A stretch of DNA of 5,505 nt from Anaeromyxobacter dehalogenans. Its GTDB lineage: Bacteria > Myxococcota_A > UBA9042 > DTJE01. The notes under the pieces are model-generated. The model worked only from the letters and a program-made list of their open reading frames with translations, was not told the DNA's origin and did not search any database. Below are positions 1-5,505 of the stretch, one piece after another. How positions within the stretch are numbered: position 1 is the stretch's first letter; each line of letters opens with the position of its first letter. The translations under genes were made by a program, and so were the position numbers. The stretch covers positions 1-5,505 of the forward strand of contig DYKK01000233.1 of assembly GCA_020722625.1 (NCBI GenBank), in the 5' to 3' direction.

Positions 1-21
1 CGGACGCCGGATCCCGGGGGA

Positions 22-104
22 CAGGTTCAGGGGGCAGGTTCAGGAACAGTGGCAGGGAACAGTGACAGCGTCAGTGTCAGCGTCAGTGTCAGTGTCAGTG
101 TCAG
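22..104. repeat. Degenerate hexanucleotide tandem array phased on CAG
   Basis: Fourteen CAG triplets begin at 22, 28, 35, 41, 47, 53, 60, 66, 72, 78, 84, 90, 96 and 102. They are spaced 6 bp apart, with a one-base slip twice (28 to 35 and 53 to 60). The right half (70-104) is nearly pure GTCAGT/GTCAGC. The left half is more diverged and also shows 13-bp duplications: CAGGTTCAGG at 22 and 35, and GGAACAGTG at 43 and 56. The gradient from diverged to clean units suggests expansion by slippage at the right side. A GTG-initiated frame from 49 would read it as repeated Val-Ser, but that frame has no support as a real N-terminus. The array may begin before the window. Confidence 0.85.
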
Positions 105-111
105 GTCCACA

Positions 112-166
112 CTGGACGCGGGGGGCGGGGCGTTGTGGCGGTGTCAGCCCCTCCCCCCGCGTCCAG
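112..166. repeat. Strong GC-rich inverted repeat (hairpin), possible terminator of an upstream gene
   Basis: The arm at 112-131 is the reverse complement of 147-166 over 20 positions with one mismatch (C126 against T152). The loop is 15 nt (132-146). Each arm carries a run of six G or C plus a run of four. As RNA it would fold into one of the most stable structures in the window. Neither strand has a T-rich tract after the stem (CCTCCTCGCC on the plus strand), so it is not a textbook intrinsic terminator. It could still end transcription of a gene lying before the window, act as a leader structure, or be a dispersed palindromic element. It lies 66 bp upstream of the HD-GYP start codon. Confidence 0.8.
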
Positions 167-182
167 CCTCCTCGCCGTCCAT

Positions 183-212
183 TTGGCACGCCGATCCGGC
201 GGATGCTACCGT
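183..212 (+). promoter_or_regulatory. Weak sigma-70-like promoter candidate for the HD-GYP gene
   Basis: TTGGCA at 183-188 matches the -35 consensus at five of six positions. It is followed after 18 bp by TACCGT at 207-212, a poor -10 with TG at 204-205 that could serve as an extended -10. The spacer holds two overlapping short palindromes, GCCG-ATC-CGGC (190-200) and ATCCG-G-CGGAT (194-204), which might be an operator. A start point near 219 would leave only a very short leader that begins on the Shine-Dalgarno, which weakens the call. Confidence 0.3.
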
Positions 213-218
213 TTCGGC

Positions 219-224
219 GGGAGG
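219..224 (+). promoter_or_regulatory. Shine-Dalgarno of the HD-GYP gene
   Basis: GGGAGG ends seven bases before the ATG at 232. This site fixes the start at 232 rather than at the upstream GTG at 49, whose frame would translate the hexamer array and hairpin, or at the ATG at 244, which lacks a comparable site. Confidence 0.75.
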
Positions 225-231
225 CGCGGCC

Positions 232-1803
232 ATGAAGGCGAACATGCAACACCTGCGACTGATCAGCACCGCCGGCAGCGAGATCGGACGGGAACTGGAC
301 CTGCGCGTTGTGCTCGACAAGGTCCTCCTGTGGGTCGAGCGGATCTTCGACCTCGAGACGTGCGCGGTGCTCCTCCACGACGAGCGGCTGGGCGGCCTGA
401 CCATCGCCGCGGCGCGCGGCTATCGCCCCGAGGTGGTCGCGAACGGCCGGATCCAGCCGGGGGAGGGCGTGACCGGAAGGGTCCTCGCCAGCGGCCGGGC
501 GATCGTCGTCAACGACGTGCGCAAGGCCGAGGCGTACATCGAGGGCGTGGTGGGGGCCCGGCGCGAGATGGCCGTCCCCCTGATGGCCGAGGGCCGCGTG
601 ATCGGGGTCCTGGACGCCGAGACCGCGCGGTTGCGCCCCTTCTCTCGTAGCGACCTGGACCTGTTCGAGTTGTTCGCGGCACACGTGGCCGCGGCGGTCC
701 ACAACGCGCGCCTCCTGGACGAGGCCCGCCGGGTGGCCGAACGGTTGCGCCGGAAGGCGAACGACCTGTCCGCACTGAACGCCATCGGCCTGCGCATGGC
801 CTCCTTCACCGAGCCGGACAACCTGCTGGACGCGGCCATGGCCCTGGCGAGCCGATCCCTGTTCTTTCGCACGTGCGCCCTCCTCGTGATCGACGGGGAC
901 GACCTGGTGGTTCGCGCGGCCTACGGGCACCAGAACGGGGTCGTGGGGACGCGCCTGCCGCGGGGTCGTGGCGTGACGTGGCGGTGCCTGCTCGGGGGTC
1001 ACTCGATCCTCGTCGAGGACGTGACCCGGGACCCGGACTACGTGCCGGGCCTCCACGACGGGAGGTGTGAGATGGCGGCTCCCATCCTCGGTCCCGAGGG
1101 TGCGGTCGGGGTCCTGGACGCCGAGAGCCCCAGGCCCGGGGCCTTCAACCTCGACAGCCTGACCGTGTTCGAGACGTTCGCCCACCAGATCGCGGTCGCG
1201 CTCGAGAACGCGCGCCTGCACTCGACCAACCGCCGGACGTTCTACCAGACCATCCGGGCCCTGGCCCAGGTCCTCGAGGCGCGGGACTCGTACACGCGCG
1301 GTCACTCGGAGCGCGTGGCGCGGTACGCGCGGGGGATCGGAGAGGTCCTCGGACTGGACCGCAAGACGCTGCAAGTCCTGGAACAGGCGAGCCTCCTGCA
1401 CGACATCGGGAAGATCGGGGTGCGCGACTCGGTCCTGCACAAGCCCGGGGCCCTCGACGACGAGGAACGCACCGCCATCGAGAGGCACCCGACCATCGGG
1501 GACGACATCCTCCACCCGGTCGTCTTCCTGCGGGAGGCCCTCGACGTGGTGCGCCACCACCACGAGCACTGGGACGGGACCGGATACCCGGCCGGGCTGA
1601 AGGGCGAGGACATCCCGCTCGTGGTCCGGGTCGTGGCCGTGGCCGACGCCTACGACGCCATGACCTCGAACCGCCCCTACCGCCGCGCCATCCCGCGGCA
1701 GGAGGCCCTGGCGGAAATCCGCCGCAAGGCCGGGATCCAGTTCGACCCCGCGGCGGTCGAGGCCTTCTGCCGCTTCATGGACTCGAACGAGACCGGATGG
1801 TAG
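232..1803 (+). CDS. GAF-GAF-HD-GYP domain protein, probable cyclic-di-GMP phosphodiesterase
   Basis: A 523-residue soluble protein with no signal peptide or membrane segment. Two tandem GAF sensory domains (about residues 12-160 and 178-330) are joined by charged helices. They share the same core: REMAVP then GVLDAE (125-130) in the first, and CEMAAP then GVLDAE (293-298) in the second. A C-terminal HD-GYP domain spans about 337-515. Its metal and signature residues all appear intact: H358 in TRGHSERVARY, H390-D391 in LLHDIGKIG, H419 in HPTIG, H443-H444 in HHHEHWDGTGYP with GYP at 451-453, D472 in ADAYDAM, and QFDP near 503-506. Members of this family hydrolyse cyclic-di-GMP to pGpG or GMP using a di- or tri-iron centre. 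Activity here is inferred from the intact motifs. The GAF ligands cannot be read from sequence, and I see no NKFDE-type cyclic-nucleotide motif. There is no receiver domain, so this is not a classical RpfG-type response regulator. It is convergent with the next gene and appears monocistronic within the window. Confidence 0.93.
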   Translation: MKANMQHLRLISTAGSEIGRELDLRVVLDKVLLWVERIFDLETCAVLLHDERLGGLTIAAARGYRPEVVANGRIQPGEGVTGRVLASGRAIVVNDVRKAEAYIEGVVGARREMAVPLMAEGRVIGVLDAETARLRPFSRSDLDLFELFAAHVAAAVHNARLLDEARRVAERLRRKANDLSALNAIGLRMASFTEPDNLLDAAMALASRSLFFRTCALLVIDGDDLVVRAAYGHQNGVVGTRLPRGRGVTWRCLLGGHSILVEDVTRDPDYVPGLHDGRCEMAAPILGPEGAVGVLDAESPRPGAFNLDSLTVFETFAHQIAVALENARLHSTNRRTFYQTIRALAQVLEARDSYTRGHSERVARYARGIGEVLGLDRKTLQVLEQASLLHDIGKIGVRDSVLHKPGALDDEERTAIERHPTIGDDILHPVVFLREALDVVRHHHEHWDGTGYPAGLKGEDIPLVVRVVAVADAYDAMTSNRPYRRAIPRQEALAEIRRKAGIQFDPAAVEAFCRFMDSNETGW

Positions 1804-1904
1804 GGACCGCCGAGGGGCACCCGCGCCTGCTCGCGCACGGCGGGGCGGTCGCCAGACTGCACCCCTCCCACCCCGGCCCGAACGCCTCGGGAGAGACCGC
1901 GAGG
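1804..1904. other. Convergent intergenic spacer with weak hairpins
   Basis: This spacer separates two stop codons on opposite strands (TAG at 1801-1803, and TGA at 1905-1907 on the minus strand). It holds a 7-bp inverted repeat, GACCGCC at 1805-1811 with GGCGGTC at 1844-1850, and a second one, CCTCG at 1885-1889 with CGAGG at 1900-1904, directly after the minus-strand stop. Both could contribute to termination from the two sides. Neither has a T tract, so a rho-dependent or structure-only mechanism would have to be assumed. I see no small gene here. Confidence 0.4.
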
Positions 1905-3047
1905 TCAGGGACTCGCGGGGGGCGTGGCGGAGGGCGGGGTCAGGCGCAGAAGGCGCAGGGCGTTGCCGCGGTAGAGCTTGTCCAGGACCTCTCCGGGCAG
2001 ACCAATGGCGTCAATCTTCCAGTCTCCCTGGATCGGGGTGGGGTGGTCAATCCGGCGGTCGCGGGTCTCGAAGTAGCGGAAGTGGGCCGCGTAGAAGCGC
2101 CGCGCGTCGTCCGGGGTGGGCTCGTCCTCGCCGCTCGACCCGAGCATCAGGTGGCGCGGCGAGATGCCGATGTCCGTGCCGAAGAGGATGCGGTCCTGGT
2201 ACCGGATGAAGAAGCGCCTCATGCGGTCCGCGTCGTGGCGGCCGAACTCCGGGACCCGGGCCGCGATGTCAATGAAGTAGTTGGGATACGCATCGAGCAT
2301 CCGGGCGACCCGGTCAGGCTCCTCGGCGGCGTTGCCGAAGTGGACCCCGATGAAGGTCGTCTCGGGGTGGCGGGCCACCACGCGCTCGAAGGCGTCGAGC
2401 ATCTCGGACCAGGACGGCCAGTCGCCACCGTGGAAGGACCAGTATGGGTGCACGCGGAGTTCCTTGTAGCGCTCGTTGCGCTCGTCGTTGGGCTCGAAGA
2501 AGGCCTTGGGGTCGGCCACGTGCTGATACACGGGGACGTCCAGACGGCCCGCGGCCTCCCACAGTGGGTCGAGCATCGGGTCGTCCACGGCCAGCAGGAC
2601 CCCGTTTTGGGTCCGCACGTACAGCCCGAGGGCCTTGGAGATCTTCAGGCACACGAAGCCCCGGGACACGGCCTGTTCCAGGCGCATGGCCTCCACGACC
2701 GCGAAGTCCGGCTCGTCCACGCGGGACCAGTCCGGGTTGAAGCAGTGGAAGATGCGGCCCTGGAGGATTTGCGACATCTTCAGGCTTAGTTCGAACCCGC
2801 GGTCGGACGGGTTGCCGCCCGAGACGTTCACCATGAGCTCGATGCCGTTCTCATCCATGATGCGCCGGATCACCGGGATGGCGAAGGGGCTCAAGTGGGT
2901 GTGCGCGTCAATGAGGGCCGGGCGGCGGTAGGAGGCCTCCGTGGTGTCCGGGGTCGTGCGGGGCGAGGCCGGTTCCTCGGACGAACGGCATGCGAACGGC
3001 GCGGCGACGAGGAAGGCCGCCGCGAACCAAGGGAGTGTTCGCCTCAT
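1905..3047 (-). CDS. Exported amidohydrolase-2 family metal-dependent hydrolase, probable lipoprotein
   Basis: A 380-residue protein. The N-terminus MRR plus a hydrophobic stretch (5-19) ends in PFA-C20, followed by a Ser/Glu/Pro/Thr-rich linker (21-40). This looks like a lipoprotein signal, although Pro at -3 and Phe at -2 are not standard lipobox residues. The catalytic domain (about 43-370) has the amidohydrolase-2 TIM-barrel pattern: H49-x-H51 in DAHTH, a Lys at 135 in CLKI, H176 in VPVYQH, H236 in GVHFGN, D292 in ILFGTDIG, and a C-terminal LYRGNALRLL. The His-His-Asp spacing resembles the ACMSD-like group of single-metal decarboxylases and hydrolases. A charged, aromatic segment at 178-210 follows H176 and may shape the active site. 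The substrate is unknown. The start at 3047 is chosen for its strong Shine-Dalgarno; an ATG at 3059 would add four residues. The gene lies 41 bp after the transglycosylase stop with no visible terminator, so it is probably the second gene of an operon. It ends in a Pro-rich tail (TPPSATPPASP). Confidence 0.88.
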   Translation of the reverse strand: MRRTLPWFAAAFLVAAPFACRSSEEPASPRTTPDTTEASYRRPALIDAHTHLSPFAIPVIRRIMDENGIELMVNVSGGNPSDRGFELSLKMSQILQGRIFHCFNPDWSRVDEPDFAVVEAMRLEQAVSRGFVCLKISKALGLYVRTQNGVLLAVDDPMLDPLWEAAGRLDVPVYQHVADPKAFFEPNDERNERYKELRVHPYWSFHGGDWPSWSEMLDAFERVVARHPETTFIGVHFGNAAEEPDRVARMLDAYPNYFIDIAARVPEFGRHDADRMRRFFIRYQDRILFGTDIGISPRHLMLGSSGEDEPTPDDARRFYAAHFRYFETRDRRIDHPTPIQGDWKIDAIGLPGEVLDKLYRGNALRLLRLTPPSATPPASP

Positions 3048-3051
3048 GGGT

Positions 3052-3057
3052 CCCTCC
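3052..3057 (-). promoter_or_regulatory. Shine-Dalgarno of the amidohydrolase gene
   Basis: On the minus strand GGAGGG is followed by ACCC and then the ATG at 3047. This is a much better ribosome site than the one for the ATG at 3059 (a distant AGGA about ten bases upstream). The choice gives a shorter and cleaner signal peptide beginning MRRTLPWF. Confidence 0.75.
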
Positions 3058-3088
3058 ATTCGTTGCTCATCCTACCACGTCCGGGACG

Positions 3089-5293
3089 TCACCGCTCGAA
3101 CCGGATCGGGACGAATCGCTCCCGGCCCTCGCCGTATAGGAAGCGGTAGGCTGCGTAAGACTCGAAGACCTTGCGGGCGTAGTTGCGCGTCTCCTCGGCC
3201 CCGATCTCCTCGACGAAGACGTCCAACGGGACGCCCGGATGGGCCTGGAGCCACGAGGCGACGGCGCCGCCCCCCGCGTTGTACCCCGGGATGGCGAGCA
3301 GCGGGTTGCGGAAGCGCCGGAGGAGGCGGGCGATGTACGCCGCGCCCAGCCGGACGTTGACCTCGGGACGGCGCAGGGTCTCGGGCGTGGCGGTCAGTTT
3401 CAGGGACTTCGCCATCTCGCGCGCCGTGGGCAGGATCAACTGCATCAACCCGAGGGCGTTCGCGTGCGACTCGACCGAGGGGTTGAAGGCGCTCTCCTGG
3501 CGCATCAGGGCCCACAGCAACAGGGGGTCCACCCTGGACTCGCGGGCCGCGCGCTCGACCACGTCCCGGAAGGGCCTCGGGTAGGACACGCGGTAGTAGT
3601 CGGCGGTCGCGTCGTCCGGCCAGAACCCGCCCGCGGCCTTCAGGGTCCCCGCCGCGATCCGGTGGGCCCGGCGGGCGTCGCCGGCCTCGTCCAGCAGGAT
3701 CGCCTGGAACCATGCCTGGTCCGGGGCGGCCGGGTCCGCGGGGCCGACCTCGTCCAGGGCCAGGTCGAGCAGTCCGGTCTGCGCGAACCACAGGGCCCGG
3801 GCCACGGGGCCGTCGCGCAGGGACGAAGGCGAGGTGGGCGTGAAGAAGGGGCCACAGGGCGGCTTCGTGGCCAGGTGGCCGAGGACCGACTCCGGGGAGC
3901 GGCGGCCCGCGAGCCGGGCCAGGGCGAGGTGCGCGTAGTAGGTCATCGGGAAGTCGCGCACGCAAGACTCGTCGGCCTCCCGCGCGGCCTTCTTGCGGCC
4001 GAGGTGCGCGAGGGTCCTGGCCTTCCAGTAGGCGAAGCGTGCGCCGTAGTCCGGGTCGTGGCGCGCCACGGCGAGGTCGAGGCCGGCCTGCATCCGCCGG
4101 AGGGCCTTGTTGTAGTCGCGGTCGCAAAACGCGCCCCACGCGAGCAGCCACGCGGATTCCAGGGCCATGTCGCCGTCGGGCCACGCCTTCAGCGAGTCTT
4201 CGAGGATGCGCTCCGCCTCGCGCTCGCGGCCTCCCTTCAGGGCCACGCGGGCGCGCCACGTCGCGATGTCGTCGTTGAGCGTGCTGTCGGGGAAGCGCTC
4301 GCGCAGGCGCGAGGCCAGGCGCGCGAGGTCCGCGTCGCGCCCCCCGCGCAGGGCCGACCGGGCCGCGTGGTACAGCGCCGAGGCCATGTCCAGCCGGCCG
4401 TCGCACTCCTCGATCACGCGCCGGAACAGGGGCCAGGCCTGCGCGTGGCGGCGGAGTTTGGTCAGGGCGCGGGCCTTCACCCACAAGGCCCCGCAGCGGA
4501 TCGCGGGGTCCTGGCTCCTGGTCAGGGCGTCCGCGGCCCGGATCGCATCCTGGCTCGCGTGGATGTCGAGCAGGGCCCCGGCCTGGTCCAGGCGCTCGGC
4601 CTCGCGGGGGGCCAACGACGCCCCCAGGGACTCGAGGGCCTTCCCGTACGCGGACCTCCCGGCCCCCGCCGTCCGGAAGTACAGGCGGCGCAGCATCGAG
4701 ACGGCCTCGTCCTTGCGGCCCGACGCGGCCAGGGCGGACGCGAGTTTCTGCGCGACCTCGGGGTCCCGCCGGCCCCCATCGAAGACGGCCTGGTACGCGG
4801 CGGCCGCGTCCGCAGGGCGACCGAGCGCGGTCAGAGAATCCCCGAGGACCAGCCGGGCCTTCCGGCCGACGGGCGAGTCCGGGGGAATGGCGGACAGGAC
4901 CTCGACGGCCTCGCGGTGGCGCCCGAGGGCCGCGAGGGCCCGCCCGCGCAGAAAGCGCACGTGATCGGCCACGATAGGGACGAGGTCGTCGAGGCCCTGA
5001 AGCGCCGTCAGGACCGTCTCGTGGTCCCGGACCTGCCCGGCGGCCAGCGCGATCAAGAAGCGCAGGCGCTCGACGTGCTCGGGGCGGGCCTTGCCGTACG
5101 CGAGCGGCCGCAACCGGTCGAGCGCCTCCTGGGGGTTCCCGCTGCGAAGCAGGGTCAGGGCCACGGTCGCGCGGGGGTCCCGGAAGATAGGGGCCAGGTC
5201 GGCGCGGGACAGGCGCCCATCGCGCCGTTCGGCCCGCGCGACCGGAGCCGAAAGCAGCACCACGACACACAGGAACGACGACAACGCCTTCAT
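3089..5293 (-). CDS. slt: Slt70-like soluble lytic transglycosylase (periplasmic)
   Basis: A 734-residue precursor. The signal peptide MKALSSFLCVVVLLSAPVARA ends in A-R-A before Glu22, a type I cleavage pattern. Residues about 35-560 form a long alpha-helical, TPR-like superhelix with repeated units such as FLRGRALAALGRHREAVEVL (114-133) and YNKALRRMQAGLDLA (394-408). The segment FPMTYYAHLALARLAG (448-463) is typical of the region before the catalytic domain. The C-terminal SLT domain (about 570-720) has YPRPF, the catalytic Glu600 in MRQESAFNP, ALGLMQL (613-619), PGYNAGGG (669-676) and ETRNYARKVF (701-710). Such enzymes cleave the MurNAc-GlcNAc bond of peptidoglycan without water and leave 1,6-anhydroMurNAc. 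The protein is longer than E. coli Slt70, mostly in the helical part. A start at 5467 would add 58 residues unlike a signal peptide and would place the promoter at 5329-5358 inside the gene, so 5293 is preferred despite a weak ribosome site (GGGGA about ten bases upstream). It is probably the first gene of an operon with the amidohydrolase. Confidence 0.93.
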   Translation of the reverse strand: MKALSSFLCVVVLLSAPVARAERRDGRLSRADLAPIFRDPRATVALTLLRSGNPQEALDRLRPLAYGKARPEHVERLRFLIALAAGQVRDHETVLTALQGLDDLVPIVADHVRFLRGRALAALGRHREAVEVLSAIPPDSPVGRKARLVLGDSLTALGRPADAAAAYQAVFDGGRRDPEVAQKLASALAASGRKDEAVSMLRRLYFRTAGAGRSAYGKALESLGASLAPREAERLDQAGALLDIHASQDAIRAADALTRSQDPAIRCGALWVKARALTKLRRHAQAWPLFRRVIEECDGRLDMASALYHAARSALRGGRDADLARLASRLRERFPDSTLNDDIATWRARVALKGGREREAERILEDSLKAWPDGDMALESAWLLAWGAFCDRDYNKALRRMQAGLDLAVARHDPDYGARFAYWKARTLAHLGRKKAAREADESCVRDFPMTYYAHLALARLAGRRSPESVLGHLATKPPCGPFFTPTSPSSLRDGPVARALWFAQTGLLDLALDEVGPADPAAPDQAWFQAILLDEAGDARRAHRIAAGTLKAAGGFWPDDATADYYRVSYPRPFRDVVERAARESRVDPLLLWALMRQESAFNPSVESHANALGLMQLILPTAREMAKSLKLTATPETLRRPEVNVRLGAAYIARLLRRFRNPLLAIPGYNAGGGAVASWLQAHPGVPLDVFVEEIGAEETRNYARKVFESYAAYRFLYGEGRERFVPIRFER

Positions 5294-5328
5294 CGCAGAT
5301 CGTTCCCCGCGTGAGCCGCGCCCGCCGG

Positions 5329-5358
5329 ATGATAGGGTGTCGGAACCCGGCCTGCCAA
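5329..5358 (-). promoter_or_regulatory. Sigma-70-like promoter for the transglycosylase operon
   Basis: On the minus strand TTGGCA (5358-5353) and TATCAT (5334-5329) each match the consensus at five of six positions, with an 18-bp spacer. Transcription would begin near 5321-5323 and leave a leader of about 28-30 nt before the ATG at 5293. Such an AT-rich -10 stands out in this GC-rich sequence. No activator or repressor site is obvious. Confidence 0.6.
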
Positions 5359-5420
5359 GCCCACGACCGTCCTTCGATTCGCCGTCCCGATCGCGGAAGA
5401 ACGACGCAACACCTTGATTT

Positions 5421-5445
5421 GTCGCGGTCTCGTTCCAGCCGCGAC
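5421..5445. repeat. Small inverted repeat upstream of the transglycosylase operon
   Basis: GTCGCGG (5421-5427) and CCGCGAC (5439-5445) form a perfect 7-bp stem around an 11-nt loop. An overlapping alternative stem, TTCCA (5433-5437) with TGGAA (5447-5451), would exclude it. There is no T tract on either side, so termination is only one possibility; an operator or the remains of a dispersed element are others. It lies upstream of the promoter at 5329-5358, so it is not in that leader. Confidence 0.45.
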
Positions 5446-5458
5446 TTGGAAGGCGCGG

Positions 5459-5475
5459 CCCCAGCATCGTTGGGG
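5459..5475. repeat. Short hairpin near the right edge
   Basis: CCCCA (5459-5463) pairs with TGGGG (5471-5475) around a 7-nt loop. On the plus strand G-U pairs can extend the stem by two. It may belong to the end of a minus-strand gene outside the window or be chance in GC-rich DNA. The rest of 5359-5505 shows no gene I can support. Confidence 0.3.
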
Positions 5476-5505
5476 TTGGTGGTCACCCGACGGGCCGTTC
5501 ACCCC

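Noticed and set aside
22..104. CRISPR array
   Set aside because: The units are 6 bp with no unique spacers between them. This is a simple tandem repeat.
120..141. G-quadruplex in the G-rich arm of the left hairpin
   Set aside because: Only two tracts have three or more G; the others are pairs. The G-runs are better explained by pairing with the C-runs of the opposite arm.
185..198. Sigma-54 promoter suggested by TGGCACG upstream of the HD-GYP gene
   Set aside because: The -24 half matches, but at the required spacing the -12 position reads CG instead of GC and there is no TTGCA-like element.
49..231. N-terminal extension of the HD-GYP protein from a GTG at 49 (adds 61 residues)
   Set aside because: It would translate the hexamer array as repeated Val-Ser and then the GC hairpin. 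The ATG at 232 has a good Shine-Dalgarno and begins directly at the first GAF domain.
40..1569. 509-codon open frame on the minus strand opposite the HD-GYP gene
   Set aside because: Its product is biased to Arg, Val, Pro, Gly and Asp with no recognisable domain. It is an antisense shadow of GC-rich codons in a gene with intact catalytic motifs.
1797..2789. 330-codon open frame on the plus strand opposite the amidohydrolase
   Set aside because: It is a shadow of the minus-strand gene, whose metal-binding motifs are intact. It also overlaps the end of the HD-GYP gene and the intergenic spacer.
3239..5314. 691-codon open frame on the plus strand opposite the transglycosylase
   Set aside because: It is rich in Gly, Arg, Pro, Val and Gln with no domain, signal or ribosome site. 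The opposite strand encodes a clear Slt family enzyme over the same span.
3072..5486. 804-codon open frame on the minus strand in another frame over the transglycosylase
   Set aside because: It is an extremely Arg/Pro/Gly-rich product with no motif, the usual off-frame reading of a high-GC gene.

Overview
The window is very GC-rich (well over half G+C by eye, with G/C dominating third codon positions). It carries three complete protein genes plus two non-coding ends. The genes point to a Gram-negative bacterium with a periplasm: a Slt70-like exported lytic transglycosylase, an exported probable lipoprotein of the amidohydrolase-2 family, and a GAF-GAF-HD-GYP cyclic-di-GMP phosphodiesterase. 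This fits several high-GC phyla (for example Myxococcota, Acidobacteriota, Planctomycetota or related uncultured lineages). The sequence alone does not decide between them.

Layout. Positions 1-231 are non-coding and highly structured. A degenerate hexanucleotide array keeps a CAG triplet on a 6-bp step from 22 to 104. It is followed at once by a very strong GC-rich hairpin (112-166, two 20-bp arms with a single mismatch), then a weak promoter candidate and a good Shine-Dalgarno. The HD-GYP gene (232-1803, +) follows. A 101-bp convergent spacer (1804-1904) with only weak hairpins separates it from two minus-strand genes. Read in their own direction, these are the lytic transglycosylase (5293 to 3089) and, 41 bp downstream, the amidohydrolase-like lipoprotein (3047 to 1905). 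A good sigma-70-type promoter (TTGGCA, 18 bp, TATCAT) lies just upstream of the transglycosylase, inside what would be an N-terminal extension of the open frame, and so supports the shorter, signal-peptide start. The right end (5359-5505) holds no gene I can support, but has two small inverted repeats.

How the genes may work together. The transglycosylase and the amidohydrolase are probably co-transcribed and both are predicted to act outside the cytoplasm, one on peptidoglycan and one on an unknown substrate. The HD-GYP protein is a separate, convergently transcribed cytoplasmic signalling unit, and nothing in the sequence ties it functionally to the other two. I see no phage, insertion sequence, CRISPR array, toxin-antitoxin, defence or biosynthetic system. 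The most unusual parts of this otherwise ordinary chromosomal window are the repeat-plus-hairpin block at the left end and the pairing of an amidohydrolase lipoprotein with a lytic transglycosylase.
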